This document shows positions 47,969 through 56,853 of a DNA stretch of 64,000 nt, in pieces. The notes beneath the pieces were generated by a model that was given only the letters and a program-made list of their open reading frames with translations, had not been told where the DNA came from and did not search any database. The DNA comes from Polynucleobacter asymbioticus QLW-P1DMWA-1. Its GTDB lineage: Bacteria; Pseudomonadota; Gammaproteobacteria; Burkholderiales; Burkholderiaceae. The stretch's first letter is position 1. Each line of letters starts with the position of its first letter. The translations under genes were made by a program, and so were the position numbers. The DNA lies in NCBI RefSeq assembly GCF_000016345.1, contig NC_009379.1:1116001-1180000 (forward strand), written 5' to 3'.

Positions 47969-48319
47969 TCAATAAGTTAGGATAACCCTTTCGAAATGTG
48001 GCACATCCACAAAGCCCTTGAAATTTCCTCCCCATCGATTCTTGGGGCTTAGGCTCTCCCAGTATTCGCCGACTTCGCGTATCAACTCTCTATCCCAAAC
48101 AAGTTTTCCACTCCAGAAGAAGTTCAGATCAATAGCGCAGCGTCTTAGATGGTTGCTATTCATAGTCTTTGATCTACCAGTCTTAAAGTAGATCTCTTGT
48201 TGCTCCGGGGATCTCCAGAGCTCACCTCCAGTGATTACCCACCCTTCTGCTGTCGCAAACTGAATAAGACGACTGACATCGATCAAGAATGCAGCTTGCT
48301 CCTTTACCAGGCTACTCAT
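47969..48319 (-). CDS. Phage endolysin, M15 family L,D/D,D-peptidase
   Basis: 116 residues. The zinc site of VanY/M15 endolysins is recognisable: NSNHLRRCAIDLNFF supplies His and Asp, and VDVPHFERV supplies the second His. It cuts peptidoglycan cross-bridges or stems at host lysis. Its ATG overlaps the holin-like gene stop by four bases (ATGA). No signal or SAR segment is seen, so export should depend on the holin. Confidence 0.9.
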   Translation of the reverse strand: MSSLVKEQAAFLIDVSRLIQFATAEGWVITGGELWRSPEQQEIYFKTGRSKTMNSNHLRRCAIDLNFFWSGKLVWDRELIREVGEYWESLSPKNRWGGNFKGFVDVPHFERVILTY

Positions 48320-48849
48320 TGCTCTTCTTTTTTATTTAAGCCATGCATACGCATCTCAAAAATCTTCTCGACTGATCTGCCTCCAAAGTAAGCCAGCATG
48401 ACTAGCTGACCCCACTCGCCGAGGAGCTTTACATAGGCTTCATTGATATCAATACCTATGGCTGAGAGTAAGGCAAATAGTAGATAAGCCGTCAGGATAT
48501 AAACCAGCGTTCCTGGTCTGATGTTCTTTGATAGCTTTGAATCGCTACCCATATCGGATTGCCAGCGATTGGTAGCATTGTCTTGTGAGGCTCGATGCAT
48601 CTCTGCTAGCAGTTTGGATTCTTCTATCTCGAGCTCTTTTTGTTTAAGGGTGTATTGCAGTAGTAACTGCTCTTGCTCAATCTCAAGCTGTTTAAGCTTG
48701 ATGAGATCTTCTTGACTTGGGCTGTCTGGAATGCGCGCCCCAATCTTGCTCTCGATGAACTCCTTACCTTTAGCTTGGACCGCGCCCGCAAGTAAGCCAA
48801 GGCCATTGACGGCCAAGGTTTGCACTAGGGATGTGATGATTGGAAGCAT
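48316..48849 (-). CDS. Putative holin (three-TM type)
   Basis: 177 residues. An N-terminal hydrophobic stretch (IITSLVQTLAVNGLGLLAGAV) is followed by a Glu/Leu/Lys-rich coiled coil (about 55-90) and two C-terminal spans (LVYILTAYLLFALLSAIGI and QLVMLAYFGGRSVEKIF) ending in a charged tail. This layout matches the Holin_3TMs family. Overlap with the endolysin gene supports the call. Confidence 0.72.
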   Translation of the reverse strand: MLPIITSLVQTLAVNGLGLLAGAVQAKGKEFIESKIGARIPDSPSQEDLIKLKQLEIEQEQLLLQYTLKQKELEIEESKLLAEMHRASQDNATNRWQSDMGSDSKLSKNIRPGTLVYILTAYLLFALLSAIGIDINEAYVKLLGEWGQLVMLAYFGGRSVEKIFEMRMHGLNKKEEQ

Positions 48850-48902
48850 GTATTAGGTTCTTTTCTTGATGCTCGAAGGTATGAATGAGTATGGAAGTCC
48901 AC

Positions 48903-48948
48903 CGCCCCACTACCGCCAAGGCTTTTAATTGGTGTTGGCAGTGGGGCG
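48903..48948 (-). other. Interrupted hairpin between head and lysis genes
   Basis: CGCCCCACT pairs with AGTGGGGCG, a three-base bulge follows, and GCCAA pairs with TTGGC around a 15-base loop. It lies in the 194-bp gap between the 127-residue protein gene and the holin gene, and may terminate or process the late transcript. Confidence 0.45.
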
Positions 48949-49043
48949 CAGTTACGCGCGCCCACACACCATGGTTACTTCAACACCCGCAGCCGCACCC
49001 AAACACCTGCTGCCAGTAGTCATGGCGATAGCCTTCCCTACTA

Positions 49044-49427
49044 CTAGCGTTTTTTAGCTCCTTTGGCTTCTGATGGCTCTTGCTCAAGAGTTCCTTCTAA
49101 TGCCTTCTCTTGTGCTGGGAGCTGACCTTCTTTCATCAAGCCTTCTACGATCTCCATTAGGCGATCTCCATCATCTTCACCAAAGACTTTGGCTACGACT
49201 TCATGGCCATACTTTGCGCATAGACGGTCGTACTCTTGTTCTGGCGTAATGGTGGTCTTTGATGGGCGCTCGAACACCGTGACGTTCTCGCGCCCAAAGA
49301 GGTTGCGAAGGATGTTGGTCTCATAAGGCGGTACATACACATGGATAGTTGTGAAGGCATCCCTGCGCACTACCGCTTCCACCTCTTTAATTTGGAAGTC
49401 ACTATGAATGAGTTCTTTGTGGTTCAT
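49044..49427 (-). CDS. Hypothetical phage protein after the capsid gene
   Basis: 127 residues. Not recognised. A compact N-terminal half (FTTIHVYVPPYETNILRNLFGRENVTVFER) precedes a helical stretch and a Glu/Ala/Lys-rich tail. It lies 11 bp after the capsid stop, the place where head accessory or completion proteins usually sit, but no family motif supports a specific role. Confidence 0.65.
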   Translation of the reverse strand: MNHKELIHSDFQIKEVEAVVRRDAFTTIHVYVPPYETNILRNLFGRENVTVFERPSKTTITPEQEYDRLCAKYGHEVVAKVFGEDDGDRLMEIVEGLMKEGQLPAQEKALEGTLEQEPSEAKGAKKR

Positions 49428-49438
49428 ATTGATCTTCC

Positions 49439-50485
49439 TTATTGAATCGCCAATACCGCATGGGCATTCGCTCGAGAGATTGATAAAGCGCAGCGTAGGT
49501 TCACCATGGCGTACATCGCCAAGGTATCGTGCGGACGGATGGGGGCAACGATGTCTAGATCGTCGTCACGTAGCTTCATAAAGCGGGTATTGAGGAAATA
49601 GCAACGCTTGCTCCACTCCACCGTGCGATTCGCCATGGCATCAAGCTCATCAAACTGCGGATCCCAGATGATCTCTACCCCTTTGAAGGCTAGGCCAGTA
49701 TTTACGCCCGCACCTACGCCAGCATCGATGTACTTGGTCTCACCCGATCCAGCGATATGGGTTACTGTGACTTGCTTACGATAGGTATCAATGAACTTAC
49801 CCCCAGCGATGATGAAATCAGGACTACCGCCATGCTTAATACATTGACGCCATGCGGTTTCCATCTCACCCACTAAGTTACCAGGCGATGTTGAGGCAAT
49901 GTCTTTGATAGCGTAGTTACGCCAGTAACTTGCTTTAGCTCGATCGATACCTCCTACCGTTCCAGCATCGGGCGCTATGCTGACTAGACTATCTAAGCCA
50001 ACTACCGCATCGGCGCCGTGGGAGCCGTCGCGGTGAAGTTCTAGGTCTAACTTATTCAGAAAGCCTTCTCTTAAAACCTCTAACTGCTCATCCAAGAGGT
50101 TGATGAGTTGTACGCGCTCGTTGTATTCCAACTGGAAACCACGCGCCCCGCCCTCACGCACCTTGATGCCGTTACTAAAGAGTCGGTCATAGTCGATATA
50201 AAGACCATCTACCGCCCTTCTCCATGGGAAGGAGGCCTGCTCAGTCGTATTGCGTTTATTGAACTTGACCGTCTCCTCCCCAAAGGCCCAGCTAAAGTTA
50301 CTGCCATGCTCTTTGCGGATGTTCTCGACTACGTTTTGCTTTGCGCCCAATAGGCTCTTACGACCCTCCATCAGTTTTTTAAGGAAAGGTCTCTCTACAG
50401 CGATTTGATCGACCGGTAGATTACGCAAGTACTCATCTAAGGAAACCTTGGCTAGCTCTTGCAAGTCTGTATTTGAAATTGGCAT
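49439..50485 (-). CDS. Major capsid protein (putative)
   Basis: 348 residues from the ATG at 50485, after GGGGTGG; a TTG-ATG pair 15 bases upstream is also in frame. Reading: LAKVSLDEYLRNLPVDQIAVERPFLKKL at the N-terminus, a basic WRRAVDGLYIDYDRL middle, then ADAVVGLDSLVSIAPD, GGSPDFIIAGGKFIDTYRK, GVEIIWDPQFDEL and a DTLAMYAMVNLRCALSISRANAH tail. These are typical of capsid proteins (the Gly-rich core and WDP segment). Position after portal and scaffold candidate supports it. Confidence 0.75.
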   Translation of the reverse strand: MPISNTDLQELAKVSLDEYLRNLPVDQIAVERPFLKKLMEGRKSLLGAKQNVVENIRKEHGSNFSWAFGEETVKFNKRNTTEQASFPWRRAVDGLYIDYDRLFSNGIKVREGGARGFQLEYNERVQLINLLDEQLEVLREGFLNKLDLELHRDGSHGADAVVGLDSLVSIAPDAGTVGGIDRAKASYWRNYAIKDIASTSPGNLVGEMETAWRQCIKHGGSPDFIIAGGKFIDTYRKQVTVTHIAGSGETKYIDAGVGAGVNTGLAFKGVEIIWDPQFDELDAMANRTVEWSKRCYFLNTRFMKLRDDDLDIVAPIRPHDTLAMYAMVNLRCALSISRANAHAVLAIQ

Positions 50486-50934
50486 ATGCCACCCCATCAA
50501 TAATTATTTAAGAAATTGGTGGCTTCATACCTGGTGATGGAGCGTGAACCCATCCATTGCTACGCTACTAGTCGCGACTCTAGCTTTTACGCGATGGTAT
50601 GAAGCAGTAGATTGAGTGATTAGCTCTCACCACATGAATTGATTATTGGGGTGCTTGGTGTGGGGTTTGGATATTTCTGGGGTTTTTATTGGCCGATTTA
50701 TTCACATCGCTATGAGTCTTTATACCCAATGTGTCTTTGCGCCACCTTGGGCATAAAAGAGCGTTTCTTTGGCAGTGGCCGTCAAGGGTGCGCAAGCCAC
50801 CCCTTTGGGGTGCCCTTGACTGAATTACTCTATCGCAAATTCATTAATAGGAATGTGGTGATTTATTTTGTTTGACTCTTTGCAGCTTGATCTCTACATT
50901 GCTCATTCATCTAAATGAATAGTGAAGGAGTCCC
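50486..50934. other. Non-coding stretch upstream of the capsid gene with structured repeats
   Basis: A 10-bp inverted repeat, GCTTCATACC (50522-50531) and GGTATGAAGC (50596-50605), encloses a nested AGCGT/ACGCT pair and the perfect palindrome AGTCGCGACT (50570-50579). Further right, GTCAAGGG/CCCTTGAC with inner ACCCC/GGGGT forms a second hairpin at 50781-50820. A plus-strand frame at 50639-50875 (78 residues, hydrophobic start) overlaps that hairpin and lacks a ribosome site, so I do not call it a gene. The first structure would be in the capsid mRNA leader. Confidence 0.55.
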
Positions 50935-51540
50935 ATGGACAAAGAGCAGTGTTATTTCGCGCTTGATTTAGAGCTTAACAATTCGCAAGATAATTCCACA
51001 GTAAATCCAAAGATCATTCAAATAGGGTTAGCAGTCGGAAACTACCATGACTATGTCAATCAATCCCTATCTTCGTATAAATGGTTCTTAGATCCTAAAG
51101 AGCCTATTTTTGAGTTCATCACCCAATTAACGGGCATTTGCAATCAGGATATTTCTGACTATTCAGTTCCACATGAACAAGCAGCTAAAGAAATTGGTGA
51201 AATTATTACTACGCGTAATTGCTTTGTTAATCCCATTACCTGGGGCGGTGGCGATTCACTTGAACTGAAAACTGAATTTAAAGATCGAGGTATCAGCTTT
51301 CCCTATTTTGGTCGTCGATGGATCGATGTCAAAACTTGGTATAGCCTGCACATGCTTGCCATGGGCAAAAAACCCAGTGGCGGTCTATCCTCAGGCCTGG
51401 GTTCTTTTAAGCTTCAATTTGAAGGCAGTCCACACAGAGCGGATGTTGATGCACTCAATACCTTGAGGCTTTTCTTTGAAATCCTTCACAGGCACAATCG
51501 GATATATCAACTGGTAAACGATGCCAAGGCTTTGAAATAG
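50935..51540 (+). CDS. DnaQ-like 3'-5' exonuclease
   Basis: 201 residues with AAGGAG six bases before the ATG. The DEDD nuclease fold shows Exo I FALDLELN (Asp11, Glu13), Exo II-like INPITWGGGDSLELKTEF, and Exo III HRADVDALNTLRLFFEIL (His and Asp). It degrades RNA or DNA from the 3' end; the substrate cannot be inferred. It reads opposite to the phage late genes and has its own leader, so it is cargo (a moron) rather than a structural gene. Confidence 0.75.
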   Translation: MDKEQCYFALDLELNNSQDNSTVNPKIIQIGLAVGNYHDYVNQSLSSYKWFLDPKEPIFEFITQLTGICNQDISDYSVPHEQAAKEIGEIITTRNCFVNPITWGGGDSLELKTEFKDRGISFPYFGRRWIDVKTWYSLHMLAMGKKPSGGLSSGLGSFKLQFEGSPHRADVDALNTLRLFFEILHRHNRIYQLVNDAKALK

Positions 51541-51589
51541 CCGTATCTATATACCTAAAAATAGGGTTATTTTGATTCTATACGCACTT

Positions 51590-51633
51590 TTGTTGACATT
51601 AAACTATAATATATGCATAGTTGTTGACATTAA
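51590..51633 (+). promoter_or_regulatory. Two 13-bp direct repeats in the Fic-gene promoter
   Basis: TTGTTGACATTAA lies at 51590-51602 and 51621-51633, 31 bp apart (three helical turns), just upstream of the Fic start at 51652. Each copy contains a TTGACA box. TTGTTGAC recurs right after the stop at 53153-53160. Autoregulation by the winged-helix domain of the Fic protein is a natural reading. Confidence 0.55.
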
Positions 51634-51651
51634 TGGATAAATTGAGGCCCT

Positions 51652-53151
51652 ATGAACACTTCTGTTGACCAGCTGCCCCTCTTGCTTTTTAGTTCGAGAG
51701 AAGACAAAACCAACGCCCAGAGAATTTCCCGCTTGGCTAGGTCTGGTCGTTTGCGTCAAATTTATCGCGGCATTTACACCAGCGACCTCAATAGCCCACT
51801 CGAGCAAATCATTCGGCCAAATTGGCGGCAAATTACCGAATATCTTTATCCAGGCTCCGTAGTAGCTTACCGCTCTGCTCATCTTTGCAAACCGGATGAT
51901 AGTGGGAATATATTTTTGGTGTCTGGCAATAGAGCACGTCAAATAGCATTTCCAGGGTTGACTCTCAATATCTTGCCAGGCCCTGCTGCAGTTCAATCGC
52001 ACAAAGATTCGCTAAACGATACCCAGTATGGAAAACTCTTTATATCCTCAGAGGCTAGGCGGTTACTGGAGAACCTCTATAGCCGCAAAGGCTCAGATCT
52101 TCGCACTATGGGTCGCCCTTGGGTTGAGTCTTATTTGAGTAAGCTATGCACCATTCGTGGTGAACACAAGCTCAATGCACTACGTGATGACGCTAAAGCA
52201 ATTGCCCCTCAATTGGGTCTAGAGGTTCAATTTAAAACGCTCAACACGATTGTTTCGGCCTTAATGCAAACTGGTAAAGCCCGCTCTTTACGGGCTGCTG
52301 ATGCATTAGCGCGCGCAGCTGGTAAACCTTATGATCCTGATCGCATTGAGATCTTCGAAACTTTGTTTTCTGCATTAAGAAAACCTTTTCCCATCATTGA
52401 AGATCAGGCAAAAACGGGTAAAAGCGCCTTTAATTTCGCATTCTTTGAATCCTACTTTTCGAACTACATTGAAGGAACTACATTCACTGTCGAAGAGGCC
52501 TCCGAGATTATTTTCGATGGGAAGATGATTCCAAAACGAAATGAAGATTCGCATGATGTATTGGGCACCTTTAAAGCAATCATGGAGCAGCCCTTTCGCT
52601 CTAAGCCCCCAAAAGATGAAGATGATTTCTTAGCGTGGCTTTTGCAATGCAACCTCCAAATACTCTCTAGTCGCCCAGATAAAAATCCAGGCGAATGGAA
52701 AGAGCAAAGTAACCAAGCAGGAAATACTATTTTTGTTCATCCAGAGCTTGTTAAAGGCACTTTGCGGGAAGGATTCAAGCGCATCGCTTTACTGGAAGAT
52801 CCATTTGCGCGCGCATTGATGGCGATGTTTGTAGTTACTGAAGTGCACCCGTTCATGGATGGCAATGGCCGAACGGCGCGTCTAACCATGAATGCATTCT
52901 TAACTCAACACTCCGCCTCTCGCATTATTATTCCCACGGCTTATCGTGAGGATTATTTGCTGCCATTAAAAGCGCTGTCTCAAAACAATGATCCCAGCCC
53001 CTTCATTCGATCCATGACTCGCGCATGGCGTTGGACCGCTGGATTTGATTATTCGAACTTCCCAAATCTTTGGGAAAAAATGAAGGCTTGTAACGCATTT
53101 ACAGACAACCCCTCACAGCATCAATTGCTTGATCCTCACGATATAAGCTAA
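51652..53151 (+). CDS. AbiEi-like winged helix fused to Fic AMP-transferase
   Basis: 499 residues. The first ~110 resemble the AbiEi antitoxin wing/ParB-type N-terminus (RISRLARSGRLRQIYRGIYTSDL, GSVVAYRSAHL). The Fic domain starts near 230. Its catalytic motif HPFMDGNGRTAR begins at His399, and the inhibitory helix SNYIEG (Ser270, Glu274, Gly275) places it in class II, where the glutamate blocks ATP. It should AMPylate a protein when derepressed. The DNA-binding domain and repeats in its promoter suggest self-control. A separate antitoxin is not visible. It reads against the late genes. Confidence 0.82.
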   Translation: MNTSVDQLPLLLFSSREDKTNAQRISRLARSGRLRQIYRGIYTSDLNSPLEQIIRPNWRQITEYLYPGSVVAYRSAHLCKPDDSGNIFLVSGNRARQIAFPGLTLNILPGPAAVQSHKDSLNDTQYGKLFISSEARRLLENLYSRKGSDLRTMGRPWVESYLSKLCTIRGEHKLNALRDDAKAIAPQLGLEVQFKTLNTIVSALMQTGKARSLRAADALARAAGKPYDPDRIEIFETLFSALRKPFPIIEDQAKTGKSAFNFAFFESYFSNYIEGTTFTVEEASEIIFDGKMIPKRNEDSHDVLGTFKAIMEQPFRSKPPKDEDDFLAWLLQCNLQILSSRPDKNPGEWKEQSNQAGNTIFVHPELVKGTLREGFKRIALLEDPFARALMAMFVVTEVHPFMDGNGRTARLTMNAFLTQHSASRIIIPTAYREDYLLPLKALSQNNDPSPFIRSMTRAWRWTAGFDYSNFPNLWEKMKACNAFTDNPSQHQLLDPHDIS

Positions 53152-53229
53152 GTTGTTGACGAAAAATGACTATATCGGCTGTTTTGTAGACAAAATGAGG
53201 CGATTTGGGTGTCTAAAGACATTTATGTC

Positions 53230-53258
53230 TACATGCCACTAGTTTTAAGTGGCATGTA
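53230..53258. terminator. Hairpin between the convergent Fic and scaffold genes
   Basis: TACATGCCACT and AGTGGCATGTA form a perfect 11-bp stem with loop AGTTTTA in the 119-bp gap between two converging genes. No long T-run follows on either strand. Further left, the repeated AGACA/TGTCT units (about 53210-53230) could form alternative stems. Confidence 0.5.
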
Positions 53259-53270
53259 ATTCACAGCTAT

Positions 53271-54473
53271 CTATATCCCCATATTCCCTAGATGCTGAGC
53301 AATTCGATCCATGGGATTGCCTGCGCTGGCCAATGGCGTGCCTAGGGTTGAGGTTCGCGCCCGTATAGGCTGAGGGCTATGGGTTGCCATAGGCTTAATG
53401 CCTCCAAAACTAGGCTCCGGCCTTCCAATCGCCTCATAGATGGACTCAATCATGGTCTGCCACTGCTCTGGCTGATTGCTCTGCACAAAGACTTGCATGT
53501 AGAAAGGGTCTGACATGTATTTGCTAAAGCAGATCGCCTTATCGGTGTGATCAATTTCATCTGAACGAGTATTCAAAAACTTGAGCATCTGCAGCTTTGC
53601 TTCTAAGACCAATTCGGAAGGCTTTTTCTGTGAATCCACGTGAGCCATCACATTACCCACAAACTTGCTTTCTATTTCATATTTACGAATCACGTCTTGC
53701 AAGCTTGTAACCGTGCATTGAAGATCTTCAACCTGCTTTTCTAGATCACGCTTTTCATTGATGATTCTCTGCACACGCTCACAACCCCTCTTCGATTTGA
53801 TGTTGCTAGAGGCTTCTTGGTTAACGCTGCCATCGACACCAGGACTCAAACCCGTAGGCCCGGGGTTCAATACCCGCTTAATTAGATCTTCACCAGTTTC
53901 GATTTGAATCTCAGTTTTCGGAAGTGTATCGACGGTAATGGCGACTGGTGCAGGCAATATTTCACCAAGGTCATGGGCTTGTAGTGGCGCCGTAACCTCT
54001 GTAGCAGGCATAAAGGCTGGCACATGCACTTCGCCCTTTACAGGCCTAAATATAGACTCGGGCGATAGAGCTTCGGACTCCTCCTCCAATACTTCGCCCT
54101 CATCAATATCCTCAGATAACTTGGCAAGAGATGCATTAGGGGTCTTACTTAGATCATCTAGTAAGTTGGCTGCTTGGCTCCGGCTCTGACTCTTACGTTC
54201 CGCCTTTTGTGTTTGTTGTATCTGAGCGCTACGCTCCTTATCTAATTGAGCGGCTTCTTGCCTGGCTTTTGCTTGCGCAATCAATTCAAGCGCACGCTCT
54301 TCCCTTGCCTTATTGCGCCTTGCAGCACTTTCGGCCGCGTGCTTCTCATAAGCTTCTTTTTCAAGCCGCTCGCGCTCTTTCTTGGCCTCCCTATTCTGCT
54401 CCCTTTGAATTGAGCCACCCTTGGTTAGAACCTCCGATTTAAAACCTTCCACTTCATTTGCTTCTTGCGTCAT
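53271..54473 (-). CDS. Putative phage scaffolding protein
   Basis: 400 residues. The N-terminal ~110 are a highly charged helix (KERERLEKEAYEKHAAESAAR, KARQEAAQLDKERSAQIQQ), an acidic and Pro-rich middle follows, and a coiled coil (INEKRDLEKQVEDLQCTV...) leads to a compact C-terminus (MSDPFYMQVFVQSNQPEQW). No enzymatic motif is seen. It starts 20 bp inside the portal gene end and precedes the capsid gene, the expected slot for a scaffold. Assignment rests on position and shape. Confidence 0.55.
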   Translation of the reverse strand: MTQEANEVEGFKSEVLTKGGSIQREQNREAKKERERLEKEAYEKHAAESAARRNKAREERALELIAQAKARQEAAQLDKERSAQIQQTQKAERKSQSRSQAANLLDDLSKTPNASLAKLSEDIDEGEVLEEESEALSPESIFRPVKGEVHVPAFMPATEVTAPLQAHDLGEILPAPVAITVDTLPKTEIQIETGEDLIKRVLNPGPTGLSPGVDGSVNQEASSNIKSKRGCERVQRIINEKRDLEKQVEDLQCTVTSLQDVIRKYEIESKFVGNVMAHVDSQKKPSELVLEAKLQMLKFLNTRSDEIDHTDKAICFSKYMSDPFYMQVFVQSNQPEQWQTMIESIYEAIGRPEPSFGGIKPMATHSPQPIRARTSTLGTPLASAGNPMDRIAQHLGNMGI

Positions 54474-56415
54474 TACCTGTCTCCTCTTTTAATAAGTTGC
54501 TGCCGTAATGCATTTCAGCATTTGTCTTTTGCCTTCGTTCAGAAAACCAATTTATTCCTAAGTTTGGATCGTCATCGCGTGACCATCCCTCCATTTGCTT
54601 TTCTACATTCGGTATAAATAGATTGGAATCGATACGATCGTCATATCGCAAGAGGGTCTCGTGTAGGAGATTACGGATATGCTCGTAATCCATTCCTCTG
54701 GCTTGTAGGTTTTGTATCTGAATTGATAGATTCGTAATCATGGGTAAGACCTTGAGCCAACTCTCTTTATCTTCTATGCCATCTGGTGCGCCGGTGGTGC
54801 CTGCTCTTATGCATAGATCGACCATGTCAAAGATTCGGTCTTTGGTGAGTTCTGGCCAGTCATAGGTTTTCTCGATAGTCATGACTAGTTCGCCATTGAC
54901 CATGGTGGTCTTATTGCTTGGCGGCCCCATATAGCGTTCTACTTGCTCTTTAGTGAGTTCTTGTAAAAGTACCTGGGCGCTGTATTGGGCTATCTCTTGT
55001 AACCAATCCTCTATCTGGTCTTTGAATTCAAATACGCGCCCTGACAAGGCTCTTTGTAAGATGTTGGCTTCGGTTGCTGTCTTAGGCCTGACCACTGTTG
55101 AGCGCGCAGCATCTTGCAGGCCAGTGACTTGCTCCCAGTCATAACGTACTGCACTGGTGTCATAGACGATGGGGTCGATCTTGGGGTGACCCCTAGGAAT
55201 GATGACTTGATTCAGTGGCTTGCCTTCGGTATCGACAATCGTGATCTCACCGAATCTTGAATCTGAATGTTTCTTAATAGTTTTCTCATTGATATCAGCG
55301 GAAGCTACCCATCCTGGTATGCAGAGGTCTCGATGTTGGTTGAATCGATCCCTTGCTTCGTTGTGTTCGTCCTGTAATCGCTCGGTGAGATCGACTAAGC
55401 TTGGGCCAACGAATTGACCATCTATTACTTGGTATGGCAATAAGAAGAATGGGTACCAACGCTCTCCCGCCCTTGGTGGGGAATAAGGCTCACGCAGCCA
55501 TTCAGTCGCGCCCTCCACCATGGTGTATACGCGCTGAGTTACTCTATCCCAGATCTCTAGCACCGCTATTTGTTGATCATCAGTCACTGGGCCTGAACCA
55601 GCATTCATCTGCATTGAGGCTAGGCGCTTAGCTTTCTTGTGAGAAGGTTCGCCCTGGCCCGGTTGGTAGATCTTGGCATTAGCTAGATTCTTCTTGTAGA
55701 GCGCTTCTGCTTGGCTACGCTTCATCGGGATGATTTGGCAGATCCAGTCTGCATCGGTGTAATCCCAGAACTCACAGATTGAGGGATCAATGAGGAGGTT
55801 TTCAGTAAGAACTCTATCGATTACTAAGGCTTCGGCAGATTGCACTTCCGATTGTTCCTGAAGCGACTTGATGAGCTCCTCTAGCTCAGCCCTCTTGGCA
55901 TCATGATGATGACGTTGGTTATCCTCATGGAGGTCTCGCGCAAGATCCTCTATAGCTAGGAGGTTTTCTTGGGCATCGTTGATACGACCCTGGATATATG
56001 AATCCTTGCCTGGATCTCGCTGATACATCACTTTTAGAATGCCGAAGCTACAGGTCAGCGCTGCTCTTACAGTAGACTTTGCTCGATTCTTGAGTTGGGC
56101 ATGTTCCAGCGCTCTATTGGTGACTTTCTCTAGTGTTTTACAGAAGAGCTTGATATCCGCGCCCGAGTGGGTTGGTGTTGTTGATATCTCGGGGTTACGG
56201 GCGTAGACATTGGGAAGTACCGCAGAGATAGTGCCATGTATAAGGTTGGCTCTTAGGCTGTAGAAGTCTTTACCAGTGGGATCGGCATTCCAGTTAAAGC
56301 CGGCTACAGTGTTGCGGTTATGCCTTACGCGCTTATGAAAGGTTGACCAGTGAGCGCGCGCATGTGTGATGCGGGCAGTCCATTTTTGTTGGAGGGCATT
56401 TGAGTCTTGAGGCAC
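54454..56415 (-). CDS. Phage portal protein
   Basis: 653 residues from a GTG start, with no convincing ribosome site. Typical portal features are a conserved head (FHKRVRHNRNTVAGFNW, DFYSLRANLIHGTISAVLPNVYARNPE), a long helical middle and the segment VTGLQDAARSTVVRPKTATEANILQRAL. It forms the dodecameric ring for DNA entry. It follows the large terminase, with a cargo cassette between, and overlaps the scaffold candidate. Length is at the long end, as in podovirus-type portals. Confidence 0.85.
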   Translation of the reverse strand: MPQDSNALQQKWTARITHARAHWSTFHKRVRHNRNTVAGFNWNADPTGKDFYSLRANLIHGTISAVLPNVYARNPEISTTPTHSGADIKLFCKTLEKVTNRALEHAQLKNRAKSTVRAALTCSFGILKVMYQRDPGKDSYIQGRINDAQENLLAIEDLARDLHEDNQRHHHDAKRAELEELIKSLQEQSEVQSAEALVIDRVLTENLLIDPSICEFWDYTDADWICQIIPMKRSQAEALYKKNLANAKIYQPGQGEPSHKKAKRLASMQMNAGSGPVTDDQQIAVLEIWDRVTQRVYTMVEGATEWLREPYSPPRAGERWYPFFLLPYQVIDGQFVGPSLVDLTERLQDEHNEARDRFNQHRDLCIPGWVASADINEKTIKKHSDSRFGEITIVDTEGKPLNQVIIPRGHPKIDPIVYDTSAVRYDWEQVTGLQDAARSTVVRPKTATEANILQRALSGRVFEFKDQIEDWLQEIAQYSAQVLLQELTKEQVERYMGPPSNKTTMVNGELVMTIEKTYDWPELTKDRIFDMVDLCIRAGTTGAPDGIEDKESWLKVLPMITNLSIQIQNLQARGMDYEHIRNLLHETLLRYDDRIDSNLFIPNVEKQMEGWSRDDDPNLGINWFSERRQKTNAEMHYGSNLLKEETGNDARSK

Positions 56416-56670
56416 ATCTTATTTATAGCGCCCTTACTTTATTTTTTTGAATTTATTTGGGATATTTCCGATGTAATTTAATTACTGTACGACCCATATT
56501 GCGATCCCCTTATTTAATAAGAAATAGACATTTAAATACTCAATGCCTTTGCAAGGCAACTGGATCATCCAACCGCAACAATCATCCGCACCTCCCTTTC
56601 GGTGGGATTATTCGTAAATAGAACCTCATCTCATCCATGAGAAATAGATTGATCAATTTTTCAGAAATGA

Positions 56671-56853
56671 CTAACTCTTAATTCTTCGGTTTCTCTCTTC
56701 AAACTCCATGGCCTCTTGTAGCAACGCCCTTTGTTTCTCGGCCTCATGCTTTTCCAATCTATTACGCTCAATAAACTTCTTGCCTGTAATCACCTGCTGA
56801 TCGACTAGTAAGGACTCTAGCGTGGGTTTACTCTTCCCAGGGAAATCTTTCAC
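56671..56853 (-). CDS. Small hypothetical protein (60 aa)
   Basis: Charged, probably helical protein (KKFIERNRLEKHEAEKQRALLQEAMEFEERNRRIKS). Its start overlaps the preceding gene by 26 bp in a different frame. Not recognised. Composition looks coding and it continues an overlapping minus-strand run. Confidence 0.5.
   Translation of the reverse strand: MKDFPGKSKPTLESLLVDQQVITGKKFIERNRLEKHEAEKQRALLQEAMEFEERNRRIKS

Noticed and set aside
48770..48967. 65-residue minus-strand frame across the holin start
   Set aside because: It overlaps the holin gene and spans the hairpin at 48903-48948.
50639..50875. 78-residue plus-strand frame with hydrophobic start
   Set aside because: TTG start without ribosome site, spans a strong hairpin, no recognisable protein features.
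51594..51610. TTGACA followed by TATAAT as a promoter for the Fic gene
   Set aside because: The boxes are only six bases apart, too close to work as -35 and -10 together.
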